Positions 35,217 to 43,688 of a DNA stretch of 64,000 bases are shown here, one piece after another; positions within the stretch are counted from its first letter, which is position 1, and every line of letters starts with the position of its first letter. A program made the translations under genes and the position numbers. The notes beneath the pieces were generated by a model, which saw only the letters and a program-made list of their open reading frames with translations, had not been told where the DNA came from and did no database searches. The stretch is from Acidobacteriota bacterium (GTDB lineage: Bacteria; Acidobacteriota; Terriglobia; Bryobacterales; UBA6623): positions 372,001 through 436,000 of the forward strand of contig WGMB01000009.1 in NCBI GenBank assembly GCA_016125275.1. Direction: 5' to 3'.

Positions 35217-36667
35217 TGCAGCTTCTCCTGGGCGGCCAGCGCGGGATCGTACTTTGGGTTCAGCCGGTGGCGGATGGAGACATGCTCGTCGATCCAGCCG
35301 CGCAGGCGGGCCAGCAGCTCGGCGGCTTTCTCCGGTTGAGAGGCCGCCAGGTCGCGGGTCTCACCCAAGTCGTCCGCAAGGTCGTAGAGCTCGACCGCCG
35401 GCGGATCGTAGTGCTCGATCAGCTTCCAGCGGCCGCGCCGCAGCGCCGCCCCGGGGCGCTGGAACTGCGGGCTGTACTGCGGGTAGTACCACAGCAGGTC
35501 GCGCTCGGGTTGCGCCGCGGCCGGGTCGCGCAGAGCGGGCAGCAGGCTGCGTCCTTCCACCGCGCCGGGCCGGGCCCGCTCGCCGGCCGCCTCGGCGATG
35601 GTGGGGTAGAGGTCCACGCCACTGACGGGCTCGTGGGAGACCGCTCCGCCGGCGAAGCCGTTGGGCCAGCAGACGATCAGCGGCACGCGCACGCCGCCTT
35701 CGTACAGCGAGCCCTTCCCTTCCCGCAGCGGCCGGTTGCGGGTGGATTCGAGCAGGCCGCCGTTGTCGGAGGTGGCTACGATCAGCGTATTCTCGCGCTT
35801 GCCGAGCCGTTCCAGCGCCTGCATCAGGCGTCCCAGGCTGTCGTCGACCTTCTCGATCATGGCGGCGTAGACCGGGTCGAACTGCGAGTCGTCGGAGGCG
35901 AGCTTCTTGCGGTACTTGGCGACCAGCTCCGGCGGCGCCTGGAGCGGCGTATGCACGGCGTAGTGCGGCAGGTAGAGCAGGAACGGGCGATCGCCGCTCT
36001 GCTCGACGAAGCGCACGGCCTCGTCAGTGAGCCGGTCGGTCAGATACTCGCCGGCCTCGCGGTCGGCCAGCGTCGGGATGTCGGTATTCCAGCTCTTGTC
36101 GGGGTCCTCGTAGGGATCGAAGTAGCCTGGCGGGCTGCCGTGATCGTAGCCGGCCACGTTGAAGTCGAAGCCTTGCCGCTCCGGCCAGTACTCGCGCGAG
36201 CCCAAGTGCCACTTGCCGATACTGGCCGAAACGTAGCCGGCCGGCGCCAGGGCTTCGGCCAGAGTCGTCTCCCGAGGGTCCAGAAACATGCGATCGTCGG
36301 GCGGAATCACGCGCCCGTGCGGCTTGGAGCGGTGCCGGCCGATGGCGGTGATGTGCCCCGTGAAGCCGACCGAGCCGGGATAGCGTCCCGTCATCAGCGC
36401 CGCCCGGCTCGGCGAGCAGACCGGGCAAGCCGCATAGGCGTCGGTGAAGCGGACGCCCTCGCGGGCCAGCCGGTCCAGGTGCGGCGTCTCGTAGAAGGTC
36501 GAGCCCTGGCAGCCTAGGTCCATCCAGCCCAGATCGTCGATCACGAACAGGATGACGTTGGGCGGCCGCGTCTGCGAAGCAGCAGGCAGGGCCGCCGCCG
36601 CAGCAGCCAGCGCGGCGGTCCGCAGAAAGGCGCGTCGAGAGAGGTTCTGATCCGGCTGAAGGCCCAT
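35213..36667 (-). CDS. Tat-exported sulfatase, first of a coupled pair
   Basis: 484 residues from the ATG at 36667, chosen because it leads into the Tat motif SRRAFLR and an Ala-rich core (cleavage near PAASQ). VIDDLGWMD begins the metal site, the formylglycine motif is CSPSR, and VATSDNGG follows. Same family as the downstream protein but not a close duplicate. The two genes overlap by ATGA and probably degrade the same sulfated glycan, using different linkages. The divergent partner is the iron-uptake operon. Confidence 0.92.
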   Translation of the reverse strand: MGLQPDQNLSRRAFLRTAALAAAAAALPAASQTRPPNVILFVIDDLGWMDLGCQGSTFYETPHLDRLAREGVRFTDAYAACPVCSPSRAALMTGRYPGSVGFTGHITAIGRHRSKPHGRVIPPDDRMFLDPRETTLAEALAPAGYVSASIGKWHLGSREYWPERQGFDFNVAGYDHGSPPGYFDPYEDPDKSWNTDIPTLADREAGEYLTDRLTDEAVRFVEQSGDRPFLLYLPHYAVHTPLQAPPELVAKYRKKLASDDSQFDPVYAAMIEKVDDSLGRLMQALERLGKRENTLIVATSDNGGLLESTRNRPLREGKGSLYEGGVRVPLIVCWPNGFAGGAVSHEPVSGVDLYPTIAEAAGERARPGAVEGRSLLPALRDPAAAQPERDLLWYYPQYSPQFQRPGAALRRGRWKLIEHYDPPAVELYDLADDLGETRDLAASQPEKAAELLARLRGWIDEHVSIRHRLNPKYDPALAAQEKLQ

Positions 36668-36758
36668 GGCGTGCGGCGTCCGCGTCCCACATCCTGGCAC
36701 AACCTCATGGCCCGGTGGGCCGGGCCCTACAAACTGCGCGAGGCCCCGCCGATCCTAC

Positions 36759-36788
36759 TTGACAATCAGTTGCAAAAAGAATTTCAAT
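36759..36788 (+). promoter_or_regulatory. Candidate promoter with overlapping weak Fur-like box
   Basis: A perfect -35 TTGACA (36759-36764) is followed after 18 bp by TTCAAT (36783-36788). TGACAATCAGTTGCA (36760-36774) fits the 7-1-7 Fur consensus at 10 of 14 arm positions and would cover the -35 box. Suited to iron repression of the receptor operon, but the match is borderline. Confidence 0.45.
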
Positions 36789-36889
36789 GGACGTGTTCGG
36801 GGCTCGTGGCCGGGACTCCCCCGCGGATCGGGAAATGCAACCGCGGAACGGGGATTTCTAGGGAGCCTGCCGCACCCGAGCACAGAGGC

Positions 36890-36937
36890 GGGGACATCGA
36901 GCAGCGAACTGTGGCGCAGCGACTGCTCGACATCCCC
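36890..36937 (+). promoter_or_regulatory. Long leader hairpin before the siderophore receptor
   Basis: GGGGACATCGAGCAG (36890-36904) pairs with CTGCTCGACATCCCC (36923-36937): 13 of 15 pairs, with a two-base internal mismatch and an 18-base loop. It is not followed by a T-run, so it is not an intrinsic terminator. Confidence 0.6.
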
Positions 36938-36944
36938 TAGAGAG

Positions 36945-36959
36945 CCGGCGAAAGGCCGG
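36945..36959 (+). promoter_or_regulatory. Second short leader hairpin
   Basis: CCGGC (36945-36949), a GAAAG loop and GCCGG (36955-36959) form a compact stem eight bases after the long hairpin. Together they suggest a folded regulatory leader. Confidence 0.45.
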
Positions 36960-37032
36960 GGTCCCTGCCCCAAGTGTAGGGCGCCCCTGCCTGCTTTCGC
37001 CTGCTCCAGATGGTATTGGGAAGGAGCGCTAC

Positions 37033-39474
37033 GTGTCGAAAGCGGAACAAAAGCACCCTCAATTGAATCCGGGCCGCAAGCAGAGCTGGCCCGAAGCCTA
37101 TCGCATCCTGGCCACCGGGGCCTTGGTGGCCTATTCGGCGATCGGAAGCCGGGTCGTGGCTCCGGCGCAGGCGCAGGAGACGACCACGCCTCCGGCGCAA
37201 ACGGCCAAGGCGACGGCCGCCGGCCGGCAGCAGTTCGAGATCTCCGCCGGACCGCTGGGCGAGGTGCTGGAGAAGTTATCCCAAGCTACCCAGTTGCGAT
37301 TCGATCTCGAAAACGACGGGCTCGAGCACTTGCATTCGCCGGGCGTCTCCGGGCTCTTCACCAACCGGGCCGCCGTCGAGCAAGCGCTCAAGGGGACGGG
37401 CGCGCGGTTCTCGTTTGAGGGCGACCGCACCGTGCGCGTCGAGCTCGAAGCCGTGTCGGAGCTCATCGAGGTGGTGGGGACGCCGGTGATGTCGTCGCCC
37501 AAGTACACCGAGCCGCTCAAGGACACGCCGCAGACCGTGATGCTGATCTCGGAGCGGACCATCCAGAACCAAGGCGCAACCACGTTGCGCGACGTGCTGC
37601 GAAACGTTCCCGGCCTGACGGTCAACGCCGGCGAGGGCGGCCAGGCGGCGGGCGACAACCTGACGCTGCGCGGCTTCAGCGCCAGCAACGACATCTTCAT
37701 CGACGGCTCCCGCGACCTCGGGCCGCAGTCCCGCGATCCCTTCAACGTCGAGCAGGTCGAGGTGGTCAAGGGACCGCAGTCGGCGATGACCGGCCGCGGC
37801 TCCTCCGGCGGAACTATCAACCTGTCGAGCAAGTCCCCGCGGCTGGACCCCTTCGTCAACCTGGGCACGAACTTTGGCACCGACGGCACCAAGCGCGGCA
37901 CGGCCGACCTCGATACGCCCTTGTCCTTCCTGGGCGAGCGCGCGGCGCTGCGCATGAACGTGATGGGACACCAGTCCGGCGTAGCCGGCCGCGACGTCGT
38001 CAAGTACGAGCGCTGGGGCGTGGCGCCGACGCTGGCCTTCGGCCTCGGCACGCCGACCAACCTGACGCTGGGCTACTCCAAGCTGGAGCAGGACAACATC
38101 TCCGACTACGGCATTCCGTGGGTGCCGAACACCAACAACGTGCTGGTCGACTACCGCGACCAGCCGGCGCCGGTGCCGCGCAACACCTTCTACGGCTTTC
38201 GGGACAGGGACCACGAAAAGCTCGGCTACGATGCGGCCACGCTGCGCTTCAAGCACAGCTTCTCTGACAACTTCAGCGTCCGCGACCAGTTCCGCTACGG
38301 GCGCTCCACGCGCGATTCGATCGCCACACCGCCCCGCTTTGCCAGTGCGGACAGCACGGACATCAATCGCGAGATGCGCTCCTGGATCACCGAGGACGAC
38401 ATCTACGACAACCAGGCGGACCTGACGGCGTCGTTCAACACCGGCGGCCTCAAGCACACCGTCGTGAGCGGCTTTGCGCTGACCCGCGAGGACAACCTGC
38501 GCGCCTACCGCAGCGCTCCCAACCAGCTCACCACGCTCTACAACCCCAACCCGGACGACGAGTACCTCGGCGAGTTCACCATCAACCCCGCCAAGGGCGA
38601 CATCACCGCGGACACGCGGGCCCTCTACGCCTTCGACAACGTGCGGCTGGGCCGCCACTGGCTGGCCAACGGCGGCTTCCGGGCCGAGCGCTTCCACGCC
38701 AGCGGCACCCGCGTCTCCGGCACGGCCACCGAGCCCCTGGACCGCGTCGACACGATGCTGAGCCTGCGCGCCGGTCTGGTCTACAACCCGGTGGACTCCG
38801 GCTCGGTCTACGCCTCCTACGGCTCGTCGATGAATCCTTCGGTCGAAGGCCTCTCCTACGGCCTCTCGGCGAACAACCTCAACCTATCGCCCGAGAAGAC
38901 GTACACGCTCGAGACCGGGACCAAGTGGCAGCTCTTGCGGGACCGGCTGCTGCTCAGCGGCGCTCTGTTCGAGGTCCGCAAGACCAATGCGCGCACGCCC
39001 GGCGCGCTGCCCGACGACCCGCCGATCGTGCTCGACGGCGTGCAGCGCAACCGCGGCGTGGAGCTCGGCGCCACGGGCCACGTCACGCCGGACTGGATGA
39101 TCTTCGGCGGCTACACCTACATGGACAGCGCCGTCATCGAGTCCAACAACGCCGACGAGCTGGGCCATCGCTTCCCGAACACCCCCAGCGGCTCGTTCAA
39201 CCTCTGGACGACCTACGCCTTCCCGGGCAACGTCACCATCGGCGGCGGGGCCAACTACGTGGGCAAGCGCTTCAACAACATCGCCAACGCCCGCAGCGTG
39301 CCGAGCTATTGGACGGCCAACCTGATGGCCTCCTTCCCCTTGCACGAGAAGATCGAGGCGCGGGTCAACCTGTTCAACCTCACCAACGCGTACTACTACG
39401 ACCGAGTGGGCGGCGGCCACGTCATCCCCGGTCCGGCTCGCTCCCTGATGGGGAGCCTCAACTTCCGATTCTGA
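37033..39474 (+). CDS. TonB-dependent siderophore receptor with STN signalling domain
   Basis: 813 residues from a GTG preceded by GGGAAGGAGCGCTAC. A signal peptide (~1-48) ends PAQAQ. A secretin/TonB N-terminal (STN) domain lies at ~66-120 (FEISAGPLGEVLEKLSQAT). The plug (~150-280) has TLRDVLRNVPG, LRGFSASNDIFIDG and VEVVKGPQSAMTGRGSSGG, and the 22-strand barrel ends LMGSLNFRF. It resembles catecholate receptors of the Fiu/FhuE group. The STN domain usually talks to a FecR-type anti-sigma factor, yet no fecIR genes are present here. It is followed by a PiuC-like hydroxylase, the usual Fiu partner. Confidence 0.92.
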   Translation: MSKAEQKHPQLNPGRKQSWPEAYRILATGALVAYSAIGSRVVAPAQAQETTTPPAQTAKATAAGRQQFEISAGPLGEVLEKLSQATQLRFDLENDGLEHLHSPGVSGLFTNRAAVEQALKGTGARFSFEGDRTVRVELEAVSELIEVVGTPVMSSPKYTEPLKDTPQTVMLISERTIQNQGATTLRDVLRNVPGLTVNAGEGGQAAGDNLTLRGFSASNDIFIDGSRDLGPQSRDPFNVEQVEVVKGPQSAMTGRGSSGGTINLSSKSPRLDPFVNLGTNFGTDGTKRGTADLDTPLSFLGERAALRMNVMGHQSGVAGRDVVKYERWGVAPTLAFGLGTPTNLTLGYSKLEQDNISDYGIPWVPNTNNVLVDYRDQPAPVPRNTFYGFRDRDHEKLGYDAATLRFKHSFSDNFSVRDQFRYGRSTRDSIATPPRFASADSTDINREMRSWITEDDIYDNQADLTASFNTGGLKHTVVSGFALTREDNLRAYRSAPNQLTTLYNPNPDDEYLGEFTINPAKGDITADTRALYAFDNVRLGRHWLANGGFRAERFHASGTRVSGTATEPLDRVDTMLSLRAGLVYNPVDSGSVYASYGSSMNPSVEGLSYGLSANNLNLSPEKTYTLETGTKWQLLRDRLLLSGALFEVRKTNARTPGALPDDPPIVLDGVQRNRGVELGATGHVTPDWMIFGGYTYMDSAVIESNNADELGHRFPNTPSGSFNLWTTYAFPGNVTIGGGANYVGKRFNNIANARSVPSYWTANLMASFPLHEKIEARVNLFNLTNAYYYDRVGGGHVIPGPARSLMGSLNFRF

Positions 39475-39486
39475 GGTCTTTTCGTC

Positions 39487-40167
39487 ATGTTGCTTCAAGT
39501 TCCCGAGGTGCTCAGCGCCGAAGAGGCCGCCGCCTGGCGCACGAAGCTCGACGCGGCGGACTGGGTCGACGGCCGGGTGACCGCCGGCGTCCAGTCCGCC
39601 CGCGTCAAGAACAACCGTCAGTTGCGGGAAGGCTCTCCGCTGGCGCGCGAGCTGGGAGACAGGATTCTGGAAGTCCTGCAGCACACGCCGCTGTTCCTGT
39701 CGGCGGCGCTGCCGCTGCGGGTCTTCCCGCCCCTGTTCAACCGCTATGGCCCCGGGCACTCCTTCGGCTCGCATGTGGACAACGCCATCCGGCAGGTCCC
39801 GGGGACGCCTCACCGCGTCCGCACGGACCTGTCGGCGACGCTGTTCTTCTCCGACCCCGACGAATACGAGGGCGGCGAGCTGCTGGTCGAAGACACCTAC
39901 GGCGTACACCAGGTGAAGCTGCCGATGGGACACATGGCGCTGTACCCGTCGACCAGCCTGCACAAGGTGCTGCCCATTCGCAGCGGCGCCCGCGTGGCGT
40001 CGTTCTTCTGGATCCAGAGCATGATCCGCGACGACGGACAGCGCACCCTGCTGTTCGACCTGGATTCGGGCATCCAACGGATCAGCCAAGACGCGCCGGA
40101 CCATCCCTCTGCGGTGCAGCTCACCGGCGTCTATCACAACCTACTGCGGCGCTGGGCGGACGTTTGA
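39487..40167 (+). CDS. piuC: PKHD-type Fe(II)/2-oxoglutarate hydroxylase (PiuC/YbiX-like)
   Basis: 226 residues. The iron triad is visible: His96 and Asp98 in GSHVDNAI and His159 in LHKVLPI, followed by a conserved Arg in [29 protein letters not shown] near the start is characteristic of PiuC/YbiX. The enzyme is a cytoplasmic dioxygenase that depends on iron and 2-oxoglutarate; its substrate is not established in general. It lies 12 bp after the receptor gene and before a PepSY membrane protein, matching the known Fiu-PiuC arrangement. Confidence 0.92.
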   Translation: MLLQVPEVLSAEEAAAWRTKLDAADWVDGRVTAGVQSARVKNNRQLREGSPLARELGDRILEVLQHTPLFLSAALPLRVFPPLFNRYGPGHSFGSHVDNAIRQVPGTPHRVRTDLSATLFFSDPDEYEGGELLVEDTYGVHQVKLPMGHMALYPSTSLHKVLPIRSGARVASFFWIQSMIRDDGQRTLLFDLDSGIQRISQDAPDHPSAVQLTGVYHNLLRRWADV

Positions 40168-40177
40168 GACAACCACG

Positions 40178-41446
40178 ATGAGCTTTCGCAAGATTCTGTT
40201 CTGGATCCACCTGATCGTCGGCTGCGTGGTCGGGCTGGTGGTCTTGATGATGTCGTTCACCGGCGTCCTGTTGACCTACGAGCAGCAGATCATCGACTGG
40301 GCGGAGCGGGGCTATCATTCGGCTCCGCCCTCGCCCGACGCGCCGCGGATGCCGGTGGCGGGACTGGTGGCGGCGGCCTCGACCGGCGCCGAGCCGCCCT
40401 CGACGCTGACCTTAGAAGCCGACCCGACCGCACCGGTCGCCCTGGGCTGGGGCCGGGCGAAGACGGTCTACGTGAACCCCTACACCGGCGCGGCGCTGGG
40501 CGAGGGCGACGCGGGCGTGCGGTCGTTCTTCCGCTCGGTGACGTCCTGGCACCGCTGGTTCGCCGTCGAGGGCGAGGGCCGCGAGTTCTGGAAGGGCGTA
40601 ACCGGGGCCTCGAACCTGGGCTTCTTCTTCCTGGTGCTCAGCGGCATGTACCTGTGGCTTCCCAAGAAGTGGACGCCGCAAAGCGTGCGGGCGATCGCTT
40701 GGTTTCGCGGCGGGCTGTCGGGCAAGGCGCGGGACTTCAACTGGCACAACGTGTTCGGCATCTGGATGGCGATCCCGCTGGCCCTCGTGGTCGGCACGGC
40801 GGCGTTCTTTTCCTACCAGTGGCCCTCGCGGCTGCTGTATCAGGCCCTGGACGGCGAGGCGCCGCCCCAGCGCGGAGGCCCTCCGGGACGCGGCGGCGGA
40901 CCGCCCGGGCGCGGCGAAGGCGGACCGCGGGCTGAGGGCGGAGGCCCTCGCGGAGAACGCGGCGAGCGTGGTGGAGAACGGGGCGGGCCCGGCGGCGAGC
41001 GTCGCGGGCGCGGGCCGGGCGGCGGCGAGCACGCGGCCGAGCCGGTCGATCCGGCCGTCTTTGCCGGTCTCGACGACTTGCTGGCGCGCGTGGAGCAGGA
41101 CAACCCCGGCTGGCGCACGATCGCGTTGTCCACGCCGCACTCGACGGCCGAGCCGGTGGGCTTTACCGTCAGCTCAGGCGGCAGGGGCCGGCCGGACTTG
41201 CGCGTGGAGCTGAAGCTGAACCGCGAGAGCGGCGAGACCGTGGAGAAACGAGGCTTCGCCGAGCAGAGCGCCGGGCGGCGCTGGCGCACCTGGGTGCGCT
41301 GGATACACACCGGCGAGGTCGGCGGCTTTTGGGGCCAGACGATCGCCGGCCTGGCGTCGCTGGCCGGCGTGATGCTGGTCTGGACGGGCCTGATGCTCTC
41401 CTGGCGTCGCTTCGTCGCCTGGAGGGGCCGCCGAGCCCGCGCCTAA
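40178..41446 (+). CDS. PepSY-associated TM protein (PiuB-like iron-regulated membrane protein) with RG-rich loop
   Basis: 422 residues with four PepSY_TM helices: ~8-35 (FWIHLIVGCVVG), ~145-165 (FFFLVLSGMYLWLP), ~195-215 (NWHNVFGIWMAIPL) and ~385-410 (GLASLAGVMLVWTGL). Conserved histidines sit in WIHL, SWHRWF, NWHNVFG and WIHTG. Such proteins accompany siderophore uptake and are thought to reduce or release periplasmic iron. Odd feature: a ~60-residue Gly/Arg/Pro-rich insertion between the third and fourth helices. A strong terminator follows the gene, so this is the end of the operon. Confidence 0.88.
   Translation: MSFRKILFWIHLIVGCVVGLVVLMMSFTGVLLTYEQQIIDWAERGYHSAPPSPDAPRMPVAGLVAAASTGAEPPSTLTLEADPTAPVALGWGRAKTVYVNPYTGAALGEGDAGVRSFFRSVTSWHRWFAVEGEGREFWKGVTGASNLGFFFLVLSGMYLWLPKKWTPQSVRAIAWFRGGLSGKARDFNWHNVFGIWMAIPLALVVGTAAFFSYQWPSRLLYQALDGEAPPQRGGPPGRGGGPPGRGEGGPRAEGGGPRGERGERGGERGGPGGERRGRGPGGGEHAAEPVDPAVFAGLDDLLARVEQDNPGWRTIALSTPHSTAEPVGFTVSSGGRGRPDLRVELKLNRESGETVEKRGFAEQSAGRRWRTWVRWIHTGEVGGFWGQTIAGLASLAGVMLVWTGLMLSWRRFVAWRGRRARA
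40860..41030 (+). repeat. Gly/Arg/Pro-rich low-complexity insertion
   Basis: Repeated GPPGRG and GERGG-type units in the PepSY protein, on the external side by the helix order, and much more repetitive than the rest of the gene. Confidence 0.7.
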
Positions 41447-41470
41447 CCGCCGTTCGGGACCGCGCCACCG

Positions 41471-41500
41471 AGCCCCGCCTGTGGGATGCGGGGCTTTTTT
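41471..41500 (+). terminator. Rho-independent terminator of the iron-uptake operon
   Basis: AGCCCCGC (41471-41478) and GCGGGGCT (41488-41495) form a perfect eight-base stem with a nine-base loop, directly followed by a T-run ending at 41500. It lies 25 bp after the PepSY stop. Confidence 0.92.
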
Positions 41501-41505
41501 GCGTT

Positions 41506-42777
41506 TCAGGCCAAGGCCGCCCGCGCCACCCGCAGAACGTTGCCTCCCAGGATTTTTTGGATGTCGGCGTCCTTGTAGCCGCGCTGCACCATCCCCACGG
41601 TAAACAGCGGCCAGTTGGTCCAGGCCAGGCTGGCGTTCATCTGCGGGGTGGTCTCGAAATCGTCCTCGGGCCACAGCGCCGCGAAACGCGTCCGCTGCGG
41701 GCCGCGCTTCGGCAGCTTGCGGTTCTCGGCGGCGGCGAGCTGCGAGGTGTAGGCCACGTCGGTGCCGATCGCCACGTGGTCCGCGCCGAACTTCTTTACC
41801 GCGTAGTCCACGTGATCGAGCAGCGCCTGGATGTCGCCGGTGCGGCGCAGGAAGCGCGGAATGGCGCAGATGCCGATGTAGCCGCCGGTGTCGACGATCG
41901 CCCGGATGACCTCGTCGGGCTTGGAGCGGATGTGCGGGTAGAGGCCGCCGCACGTGGAGTGGCTGGCGACCATCGGCTTGGAGGAGCGCTGGGCGGCTTC
42001 GAGGCTGGTCCGCCAACCCGAGTGCGCCACGTCGACGATCACGCCCACCCGGTTCATCTCATCCACCGCCGCCCGGCCGAAGTCGCTGAGCCCGCCGTTG
42101 GCGGTTTCGGCGCAGCCGTCGCCGAGGGGGTTCCGGCGGTTGTACGTCACGTGCATCATGCGGATGCCGAGCTGGTAGAAGACGCGGACGTAGCGCAGCT
42201 CGTCCTCGACGCTCACCCAAGCCTGAGTGAGCGGCACGCCGTTGCCGGTGAAGTAGAGGCAGCCGAGCCCGTCGGCGTGGGCCTGCTCCACGTCATCGGG
42301 CGTGACGGCCCGGCGCAGCACGCCGCGCAGGTGGTCGGTGAGGTAGGTGAAGCGGGCCAGGCGCTTCATCAGCACCATCGGGGCGTTGCCCTCCTCGCCG
42401 CAGTTCTGGAAGATGCAGGTCATGCCGGCGGCGTTCCAGGCGCGGATGAACTCCTCGCGCTCGGCCGCAACGTCGGCGGGGCGGGTCATGCCCATGTCCT
42501 CGCGCATGTCCTGGAGCTCGACGTCGGACGCGCCGGCCTCCATGGCGTCGCGCACGGCGTCGCCGTCGAGCCCGGCGCGGGGCGCGAAGCCGTAGGAGTC
42601 GAACACCAGCGACTCGCGATGGAGAGCAAGGCCGCGCTCCAGGTCGCGGGCGCTGGGTTTCAGGACGGCGAGGCCTGCCTGGCGGTCCTGCTCGATGCGG
42701 TCGTTGGTTTGGGCGGAGAGCTGGGCGGCGGCGGCCAGGGAGACGGCCGAGGACTGGAGGAAGCGGCGACGGTGCAT
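41506..42777 (-). CDS. Membrane dipeptidase-like protein (M19), Tat-exported, altered metal ligands
   Basis: 423 residues from the ATG at 42777, which opens a Tat-type signal (HRRRFLQSS, cleavage near LSAQ). The renal-dipeptidase pattern is evident in GIRMMHVTYNRRN and VDVAHSGW, both with their zinc His, and in IGTDVAYTS. However, the first HxD ligand pair is replaced by FDSYGF (~59-64), and the bridging Glu before the LTHN-like region is not evident (CLYFTGNGVPL). The protein may bind one metal only or be a non-enzymatic relative. It converges with the iron operon, whose terminator abuts its stop. Confidence 0.8.
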   Translation of the reverse strand: MHRRRFLQSSAVSLAAAAQLSAQTNDRIEQDRQAGLAVLKPSARDLERGLALHRESLVFDSYGFAPRAGLDGDAVRDAMEAGASDVELQDMREDMGMTRPADVAAEREEFIRAWNAAGMTCIFQNCGEEGNAPMVLMKRLARFTYLTDHLRGVLRRAVTPDDVEQAHADGLGCLYFTGNGVPLTQAWVSVEDELRYVRVFYQLGIRMMHVTYNRRNPLGDGCAETANGGLSDFGRAAVDEMNRVGVIVDVAHSGWRTSLEAAQRSSKPMVASHSTCGGLYPHIRSKPDEVIRAIVDTGGYIGICAIPRFLRRTGDIQALLDHVDYAVKKFGADHVAIGTDVAYTSQLAAAENRKLPKRGPQRTRFAALWPEDDFETTPQMNASLAWTNWPLFTVGMVQRGYKDADIQKILGGNVLRVARAALA

Positions 42778-42844
42778 GAGCAACACCTTAGCGCGGAGTA
42801 TGCGCGGCCGTGTATCGCACAACCGGAAGAGCTCACCCGGGGCG

Positions 42845-43597
42845 TTACTTTGAGTCGGGACTCTTCTGCGTTGGCGTTGGCGTTGGCGTTGGCAGATGCT
42901 GAGGCGGAGATTTCTGCACTGGCACCCTTGGCATCGCCGGGGGTACGCCGCCCCGCTGGTCCAGCGGCACGCTCGCCATGCCGGGAGGTATGAGACCGTT
43001 GGTAGCTGGGGTACCCTTAGGGGTCTTGAATGGCTGCGACTTGCTCACAGGGCTAACTTTAGCAGCTACCCACATGTTCGGACCGACAAAAAATAGAGTT
43101 GTAAGGAGGGCCAGGACAAACAATATTCCTGCGGCCTTGTTCAACCTGTCCGTGGCCGCACTGGGTTCATTCTCTGCATTGAAGGCTGTTTCGTCCTTTT
43201 CGACGTAGTATTTTTGCGCCAAAGCGAGCTGCGCATCATAAGCCTGTTGGCTCTTGACGAATGACAGGAGGATGCAAGCAATCGAAGCTAGGAACAGAAC
43301 CCAGGACACGAACAGCAACGGGAGCCAAAACACTTGCGACACGGGCACGACATCCTTCAGGAAGGCCAACGACAGCACCAACGAGCCGCTCGACAGTGAC
43401 AACAGCGCCCTATCGAACTCAGCAAAACTGGATTGCCGCCCCGCCCAAAGCTCCTTTTGGTAGTCGGAGTACAGCTGCATCCTCACGTTGTTGTCGGATG
43501 ACACCTCGGGCGCAGTCGCGTCCACTACGTCATCGCCCGGGTCCGTGCTGCTTCGTTGGTCTTTGACATACGCCTGCGGATGCTTTTCGGTATCCAT
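42845..43597 (-). CDS. Lower-GC membrane protein of unknown function with Pro/Thr tail
   Basis: 250 residues. A polar N-terminus (~1-55) is followed by FAEFDRALLSLSSGSLVLSLAFLKD and a second helix (VFWLPLLFVSWVLFLASIACILL), then a third near 157-180 (AGILFVLALLTTLFFV). The C-terminal ~70 residues are polar and end in PTPTPTPT. The gene is visibly poorer in G+C than its neighbours, which suggests transfer. No strong ribosome site precedes the ATG. I do not recognise a named family; two or three membrane helices are certain enough. Confidence 0.7.
   Translation of the reverse strand: MDTEKHPQAYVKDQRSSTDPGDDVVDATAPEVSSDNNVRMQLYSDYQKELWAGRQSSFAEFDRALLSLSSGSLVLSLAFLKDVVPVSQVFWLPLLFVSWVLFLASIACILLSFVKSQQAYDAQLALAQKYYVEKDETAFNAENEPSAATDRLNKAAGILFVLALLTTLFFVGPNMWVAAKVSPVSKSQPFKTPKGTPATNGLIPPGMASVPLDQRGGVPPAMPRVPVQKSPPQHLPTPTPTPTQKSPDSK
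42870..42893. repeat. Four perfect GTTGGC hexamer repeats
   Basis: A 24-bp microsatellite inside the C-terminal coding end of the membrane protein gene, encoding the Pro-Thr repeats. Copy-number change would add or remove PT pairs without frameshift. Confidence 0.8.
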
Positions 43598-43688
43598 ACT
43601 TTCATTTTCGAACAGCAGGTTCCTATTACGGAGGGATCGCCAGCGAGATCAGGAGGGATGTCTGTCCGAAGAGAATCCTGTGCATGCT

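Larger units (their letters stand above)
36668..37032. other. 365-bp intergenic region with structured leader of the iron-uptake operon
   Basis: No gene fits here. It contains a candidate promoter at 36759-36788 and, downstream, two hairpins listed separately, so the transcript would start with a leader of about 240 bases. I compared the leader with the cobalamin riboswitch and found no conserved B12 box. Confidence 0.6.

Noticed and set aside
18060-36667. PEP-CTERM/exosortase system linked to the polysaccharide locus
   Set aside because: Sigma54 regulator plus exopolysaccharide genes prompted a look, but no exosortase gene or PEP-CTERM tail was found in the window.
36940-37032. Cobalamin riboswitch before the TonB-dependent receptor
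   Set aside because: CCGGC/GCCGG and GGGAAGG look suggestive, but the B12 box and the CCACTG element are missing and the order is wrong.
42870-42893. CRISPR or tandem-repeat array
   Set aside because: Only four hexamers with no spacers, within a coding sequence.
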